This document shows, piece after piece, positions 60,015-64,000 of a stretch of 64,000 bases of DNA. The notes under the pieces are model-generated. The model did not search any database and was not told the DNA's origin. It was given only the letters and a program-made list of their open reading frames with translations. Numbering within the stretch: position 1 is the stretch's first letter; the number at the start of each line of letters is the position of its first letter. Location: NCBI RefSeq assembly GCF_001651805.1, contig NZ_CP015839.1, positions 4,030,001-4,094,000 on the forward strand, in the 5' to 3' direction. Source of the stretch: Marinobacterium aestuarii (GTDB lineage Bacteria; Pseudomonadota; Gammaproteobacteria; Pseudomonadales; Balneatricaceae). A program made the translations under genes and the position numbers.

Positions 60015-60527
60015 TCATTCATGTTCATCCACAAACGGTTTGTCGACTCGGTAGGCGCCCAGAATAAGACCTTGAATCGTGCGCAGGAAGGCCAGCGAAA
60101 ACGCCATGAACATGCCGCCGTTGATTACCCAGACAGGGATGCCGGTGGTCATGCTGGACTGGCCGCTGGCCAGGGCCCGCAGGGTGGTGCCGTAACTGAG
60201 CCAGGCCAGAAAACCGATAAACACCAGCATGCAGATGCCGACAATGACCTCGGTCACGCGCTGCCAGGCCGGTGGCAGCTTGTCGACCAGCAGCGGAATG
60301 CCGCCATGCTGGCCGGTCTTGCAGGCCGCAGCGGCACCAAACAGGGCCCCCAACAGGAACATGTAGCGGGCCAGCTCCTCCGACCAGGCAATGGAGTAGT
60401 GGAAAAAGAAGCGCGACAGCACCCCCATGAAGATCAGCACGACAATAGACCCGCAGAGCGTGACGACCGTAAATTTTTCCAGCCTGTCGAGCCAGCTGGT
60501 AGCTTTTGCAGCGACATATTTCATCAT
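60015..60527 (-). CDS. dctQ: TRAP transporter small permease, DctQ type (set C)
   Basis: 170 residues, four TM helices, with the SIAWSEELARYMFLLGALFGAA segment near residue 55 typical of DctQ. Separated from dctP by 141 bp that hold a palindromic repeat. Confidence 0.85.
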   Translation of the reverse strand: MMKYVAAKATSWLDRLEKFTVVTLCGSIVVLIFMGVLSRFFFHYSIAWSEELARYMFLLGALFGAAAACKTGQHGGIPLLVDKLPPAWQRVTEVIVGICMLVFIGFLAWLSYGTTLRALASGQSSMTTGIPVWVINGGMFMAFSLAFLRTIQGLILGAYRVDKPFVDEHE

Positions 60528-60548
60528 CAGTCTCCAGTGGATGCGCCT

Positions 60549-60603
60549 AGCAGCCTGTCGGACTTAACGCTAATCTACTGCGGAAAAGCCGACAGGCTGC
60601 TAG
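60549..60603. repeat. Palindromic REP-like repeat, copy C
   Basis: TAGCAGCCTGTCGG ... CCGACAGGCTGCTA with the TTAAC-GATCTACT-like core inside. Related half-copies are at 5727 and 12720. It sits between dctP and dctQ, where it could act as an attenuator. Confidence 0.7.
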
Positions 60604-60668
60604 CCATACCGGAAGGAACGCAGCCTGATAGGCGGGCATTGCTCGCCTGTCGGGCTCAGCACGGCGCC

Positions 60669-61706
60669 TCAGTTAAGCGCCTGTACCTGCGCCTCGACTT
60701 CGCTAACCAGTTCAGCCCCAACCTTCTCCTTGAAGGTGGCATAGACAGGCGCCACCTTGGCCTTGAAGCCCGCCAGCGCCTCGGCGGACGGGGTATGGAT
60801 CTTGACGCCAGCCTCTTCCATCACCTTGGCCAGATCCGCCTCTTCGCTGGCGGCCACCTCACGCTGATAGATCATCGCATCCTTGGCGGCCTGGCCCACC
60901 AGCGTCTGGTCTTCGGCCGACAGACGGCTCCAGAACACATTGCTGGCCAGCATGCCGATGGCTTCGAAGGAATAATTCACCATGGCAATGTTCTTGCTGA
61001 CCTCATAGAAGCGCGATGAATAGATCAGCGGAATCGGAGAAATACCGCCATCGATGGCGCCGGCCTGGAGCGCGGTAAACACCTCGGCAAAGCTCATGGC
61101 CACCGGCACCGAGCCGATGGCAGACCAGGAGTCGAGGTACAGCTCCAATCCCGGCGTGCGGATCTTCACGCCGCTGATATCATCCACGGTCTCGATCGGG
61201 CCTGGGTTGGTATAGAGCTGAAAGAAGCTGCCGGACCCCCAGGCCAGGGTGCGAATCCCCTGGGATTCGAGTTTTGCCGAGAGCTTGTCGCCCACCGGGC
61301 CATCCATCACCGCCATGGCCGCATCCGTATCGGGGAAAATCCAGGGCATGGATACCACCACAAAGTCCGGATTCAGCTGGCTCAGCCAGGGGGTCGATTT
61401 CATGATGATATCGATGGCGCCGGCCTGGGCCATTTCCAGCTCCACGCGGTCGTTGCCACTGACCAGGGTACCGTTGGCATAGACTTCAACCTTGTGTTTG
61501 GCGCCGCTGCGCTCCTCAACCAGCTCCTTGAACTTGTTGGCCGCCTTCACCCAGTTGGACGAATCCGACACTGTGGTGCTCAGACGAATGGTCGCAGCGC
61601 TGGCGGAACCCGCGGCACAGAGAGCACCGGCGGTGATCACCGCCGCCGCCAGCAGGCTTTTCACACGAGACGGTTTAAAACCTGGCTGTTTCAGAGTTAC
61701 GTTCAT
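60669..61706 (-). CDS. dctP: TRAP periplasmic binding protein, DctP family (set C)
   Basis: 345 residues from ATG 61706 (RBS AGGAGT); the frame open to 61766 has no site. The signal is a long basic start then LLAAAVITAGALCAAGSASA. DISGVKIRTPGLELYLD carries the carboxylate Arg, and GAIDGGISPIPLIYSS follows. It supplies the set C permease; neighbouring amidase and racemase-like genes suggest an amino-acid-amide or ureide ligand. Confidence 0.9.
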   Translation of the reverse strand: MNVTLKQPGFKPSRVKSLLAAAVITAGALCAAGSASAATIRLSTTVSDSSNWVKAANKFKELVEERSGAKHKVEVYANGTLVSGNDRVELEMAQAGAIDIIMKSTPWLSQLNPDFVVVSMPWIFPDTDAAMAVMDGPVGDKLSAKLESQGIRTLAWGSGSFFQLYTNPGPIETVDDISGVKIRTPGLELYLDSWSAIGSVPVAMSFAEVFTALQAGAIDGGISPIPLIYSSRFYEVSKNIAMVNYSFEAIGMLASNVFWSRLSAEDQTLVGQAAKDAMIYQREVAASEEADLAKVMEEAGVKIHTPSAEALAGFKAKVAPVYATFKEKVGAELVSEVEAQVQALN

Positions 61707-61771
61707 GGTGTTACTCCTGTTGCGTTCAGTGTAGATGGCGCAGGCCATCGGGTTCTTCGTTAGCACTTACG

Positions 61772-63205
61772 TCAGCCGAAAGGCCATTTGGGCGCGGCTA
61801 AGGCATGGCCCAGCGCCGCTTCTATTAGGCTGCCAAGCGCCAGTGCTCTGGCATCCTGAAAACGTGGCACGATAATCTGCGCCCCCATCGGCAGGCCGTT
61901 GCTGGCCAGGCCACAGGGCACCGAAAGGGCGGCATGGAAACTGTGATTGATGATCGGCGTAAAGACCGCGTGACTGCGGGGCGATACCGCCTGGCCGTCA
62001 ATGGTTTTGGGGCCAAGCTCAGTAAAGGGCCAGGCGGTACAGGGCGTGGTGGGCGTAAGCACCGCATCGCAGTGCTCGAACAGCTGGGCCAGTGAGCGCT
62101 GCAGCTGCGCCCGGTCAAAATACGCCGCCGCCACCGCAGCCCCCGACAGCCCCATGCCCTGCTCTATCTGGGCACCTATATCAGCATCGAACTGATCGGG
62201 ATTCTGGCGCCACTGCTCACCGTAGAGCGCAGCGAGTCCAGCAAACTGCAAGGTGGCAAAGGCCGCTTCGCCGGCACCGGGCGGCCAGACAGGATCGCGT
62301 TCTTCCACGATGGCGCCGGCATCACGCAGCAGCACCGCCACCTGCTGTATCGCCGCCGCAACCTCCGGCTCTACCGGTACATCGAGCCCAAAGCGCGGGC
62401 TCAGGGCGATGCGCAGCCCCTTTACCGATACCAGAGCCGCCGCCGCGTTATAGGCAGGAAGACCGGCAGGCGCATCAGAATCCCTGGCATCAGCGCCGGC
62501 CAGCACCGGCAGCAGCAGGTTCAGATCCGCCACCGAGCGGCTCATCAGGCCGATGACACCATTGCCAAACAGCGGTTCCTGAAAACCCACCGGGTGCGCA
62601 ATCAGACCTGCCGAAGGCTTGAACCCCACCACGCCCGTATGGGAGGCCGGGCGGCGCGTGGAGCCACCGCCATCGGTACAGAGCGCGAAAGGCCCGAGGC
62701 CCGCCGCCACCGCCGCCGCCGCCCCGCCGGAAGAACCCCCAGGCGTCATATCGAGATTCCAGGGGTTACGGGTCGGACCGTAGAGTTTATTGGTGGTCAC
62801 GCCCTTGCAGGCAAATTCCGAGCTGTTGCTGTGACCGAGGATCAGCGCGCCGGCCCGACGCAGGCGTTCAACCGCCACGGCATCGGCAGGCGCCACAAAG
62901 CCGGCGAACAACCGGGAGCCCTGAGTGGCCTTTTGCCCCTGTACCCAGATAGTGTCCTTGACGCTAAAGGGCACACCGAGCAAGGGTGCTGGCTGCCCCG
63001 AGCGCTGCAATGCTTCAAGCGCTGGCAACTGGCTAAGGACCGCCTGGGCATCGAAACGAATCAGCGCATTTATCTGCGGGTTACGCTCGTTCACAGCTGC
63101 GATAAAGGCCTCGGCCACCTCAGCCAGGCTGAGCTCCCCCCGGGCGATGACCGCCGCAAGGCTCGCGGCATCCAGCGCTGGCAGACTCTGGGCAAGGTTA
63201 CTCAT
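61772..63205 (-). CDS. Amidase signature enzyme (amidase C)
   Basis: 477 residues. VPFSVKDTIWV (Lys), TPGGSSGGAAAAVAAGL (cis-Ser/Ser) and CTDGGGSTRRPASHTG. NGLPMGAQIIVPRF is the C-terminal block. Similar overall to amidase A. The start at 63205 overlaps the upstream racemase-like gene stop (TGATG). Confidence 0.9.
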   Translation of the reverse strand: MSNLAQSLPALDAASLAAVIARGELSLAEVAEAFIAAVNERNPQINALIRFDAQAVLSQLPALEALQRSGQPAPLLGVPFSVKDTIWVQGQKATQGSRLFAGFVAPADAVAVERLRRAGALILGHSNSSEFACKGVTTNKLYGPTRNPWNLDMTPGGSSGGAAAAVAAGLGPFALCTDGGGSTRRPASHTGVVGFKPSAGLIAHPVGFQEPLFGNGVIGLMSRSVADLNLLLPVLAGADARDSDAPAGLPAYNAAAALVSVKGLRIALSPRFGLDVPVEPEVAAAIQQVAVLLRDAGAIVEERDPVWPPGAGEAAFATLQFAGLAALYGEQWRQNPDQFDADIGAQIEQGMGLSGAAVAAAYFDRAQLQRSLAQLFEHCDAVLTPTTPCTAWPFTELGPKTIDGQAVSPRSHAVFTPIINHSFHAALSVPCGLASNGLPMGAQIIVPRFQDARALALGSLIEAALGHALAAPKWPFG

Positions 63206-63951
63206 CAGCTGCGGTGCTCGATGCGAGCGGCCAGGGCCGCACTGAGCCCCGTCGTGTCCTTGGCGCCGGGACGGCAATAGGTGCCGGTTTCCGGCGCTTT
63301 GAGATTGAGGCTAACCAGTGCCTCAATCTGCTTGATGGCCGCCGCGCAGCAATCAATCATCGGCACAGGAACGCGGTGGCGGATACGATCCGCCAGCCCC
63401 GACAGCGGTGCACCGGCCAGTACTATCACATCAGCACCGTTTTCCCGCACCGCCGCCAGCGCCAGTTCCGCCAGCAGGTCTTCCTTTTCATCCCGCACCG
63501 CCCCTATGGAATTGAACGGCTGATCCAGCATGCGGATGGCGCAGCAGCGATCCTGCAGCTGATTCCACTCGACACATTCCTGGTACCAGGCGCCCAGGGC
63601 GGTGGAAAAAGTCACTATGGCGAACTTTTTACCCAGCATGCAGGCGGTCAGCATGCCGGCCTCCGCCAGACCAACGATGGGGATATCGAACAGCTCCCGC
63701 GCCGCCCCCAGCCCAGGGTCTCCGAAGGCCGCCAGAATGGCACCGTCCACCTGATCATGTTGCTGCGCCAGAATCTCCAGCGCAGCGCTGGCGCCAATCA
63801 CCGCTTCAGCCCGGTTGGCGATATAGGGCACACCGAAGGCTCCGGTGGCAGGTACGATCTCGGTCCCCACTGCGGCATAGCGTGTTGCCACTTCAGTAAG
63901 CTGAGTGGTGAGAACTTCCGAGGTATTGGGGTTGAGCAAAAGGATTTTCAT
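63205..63951 (-). CDS. Hydantoin/Asp racemase-like protein lacking the catalytic Cys pair
   Basis: 248 residues of the Asp/Glu/hydantoin racemase family. MKILLLNPNTSEV opens it, and PATGAFGVPYI and GADVIVLAGAPLSGLAD follow. Hydantoin and allantoin racemases have Cys at the AxFGDPG and VLxCAG positions, but here both are Ala (LAAFGDPGL and VLAGAPLSG). The nearest Cys pair is MIDCCAAA at a different position. Either it has lost racemase activity or it uses other residues. RBS region truncated by the window end. Confidence 0.82.
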   Translation of the reverse strand: MKILLLNPNTSEVLTTQLTEVATRYAAVGTEIVPATGAFGVPYIANRAEAVIGASAALEILAQQHDQVDGAILAAFGDPGLGAARELFDIPIVGLAEAGMLTACMLGKKFAIVTFSTALGAWYQECVEWNQLQDRCCAIRMLDQPFNSIGAVRDEKEDLLAELALAAVRENGADVIVLAGAPLSGLADRIRHRVPVPMIDCCAAAIKQIEALVSLNLKAPETGTYCRPGAKDTTGLSAALAARIEHRS

Positions 63952-64000
63952 AGGCGCCCCTTTAGCGGGTGTTTTTCATGATACTGCCACCATATAATTC

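Noticed and set aside
1-64000. tRNA, rRNA or riboswitch genes
   Set aside because: No cloverleaf, rRNA or known riboswitch consensus was recognised by eye; a tRNAscan and Rfam search would be decisive.

Overview
This window looks like the chromosome of a GC-rich marine gammaproteobacterium of the Oceanospirillales/Marinobacterium type. The inference rests on psd-ygfZ, a DUF2986 gene, a CioAB-type bd oxidase, EarP with an Arg32 EF-P, and many TRAP transporters. I could not run searches, so genus and family names come from recognised motifs only.

Layout. 1-20.4 kb is ordinary core-like DNA: a sulfurtransferase tail, psd, ygfZ, a squalene/phytoene-synthase-like enzyme and small membrane proteins. 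A two-component system with a sigma-54 activator faces a cyanide-insensitive bd oxidase operon, which carries a near-consensus sigma-54 promoter and an FNR/ANR-like box. Next come a BigR-type persulfide operon (regulator, two YeeE/YedE halves, persulfide dioxygenase), earP-efp, and a LysR/VOC divergent pair. 20.5-32.3 kb is accessory DNA: an IS630-family element, a gene-poor stretch with two copies of a roughly 250 bp foldback repeat, an AT-richer array of integron gene cassettes (nine recognisable attC sites plus one degraded, no integrase in view), a third inverted copy of the foldback repeat, and an IS3-type element with a programmed -1 frameshift site.

32.3-64 kb is a catabolic region read almost entirely on the minus strand. 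It holds three complete TRAP transporters with associated hydrolases: a dihydropyrimidinase/hydantoinase, class V aminotransferase, hydratase and amidase set; a maleate-isomerase/arylmalonate-decarboxylase-like set; and an amidase plus hydantoin-racemase-like set. A fourth cluster contains an NCS1 permease, an amidase, a 293-aa polysaccharide-deacetylase-fold protein resembling HpPgdA and cyclic imide hydrolases, a small CxxC protein, a COG0523 GTPase and a solute-binding protein without a visible signal peptide. It is probably governed by a regulator with two GntR helix-turn-helix domains, with a 36-bp palindrome in the divergent promoter region. The shared theme appears to be uptake and opening of cyclic amides, ureides or imides followed by amide hydrolysis; actual substrates are inferred.

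The catabolic region also shows decay: an amidase/hydratase module that seems duplicated and reciprocally degraded, and a divergent LysR/Old-Yellow-Enzyme pair whose facing 5' ends are both lost in one deletion. The most novel-looking items are the foldback repeats with compensatory base changes next to the integrase-less cassette array, the sigma-54-controlled oxidase, and the tandem-HTH regulator.
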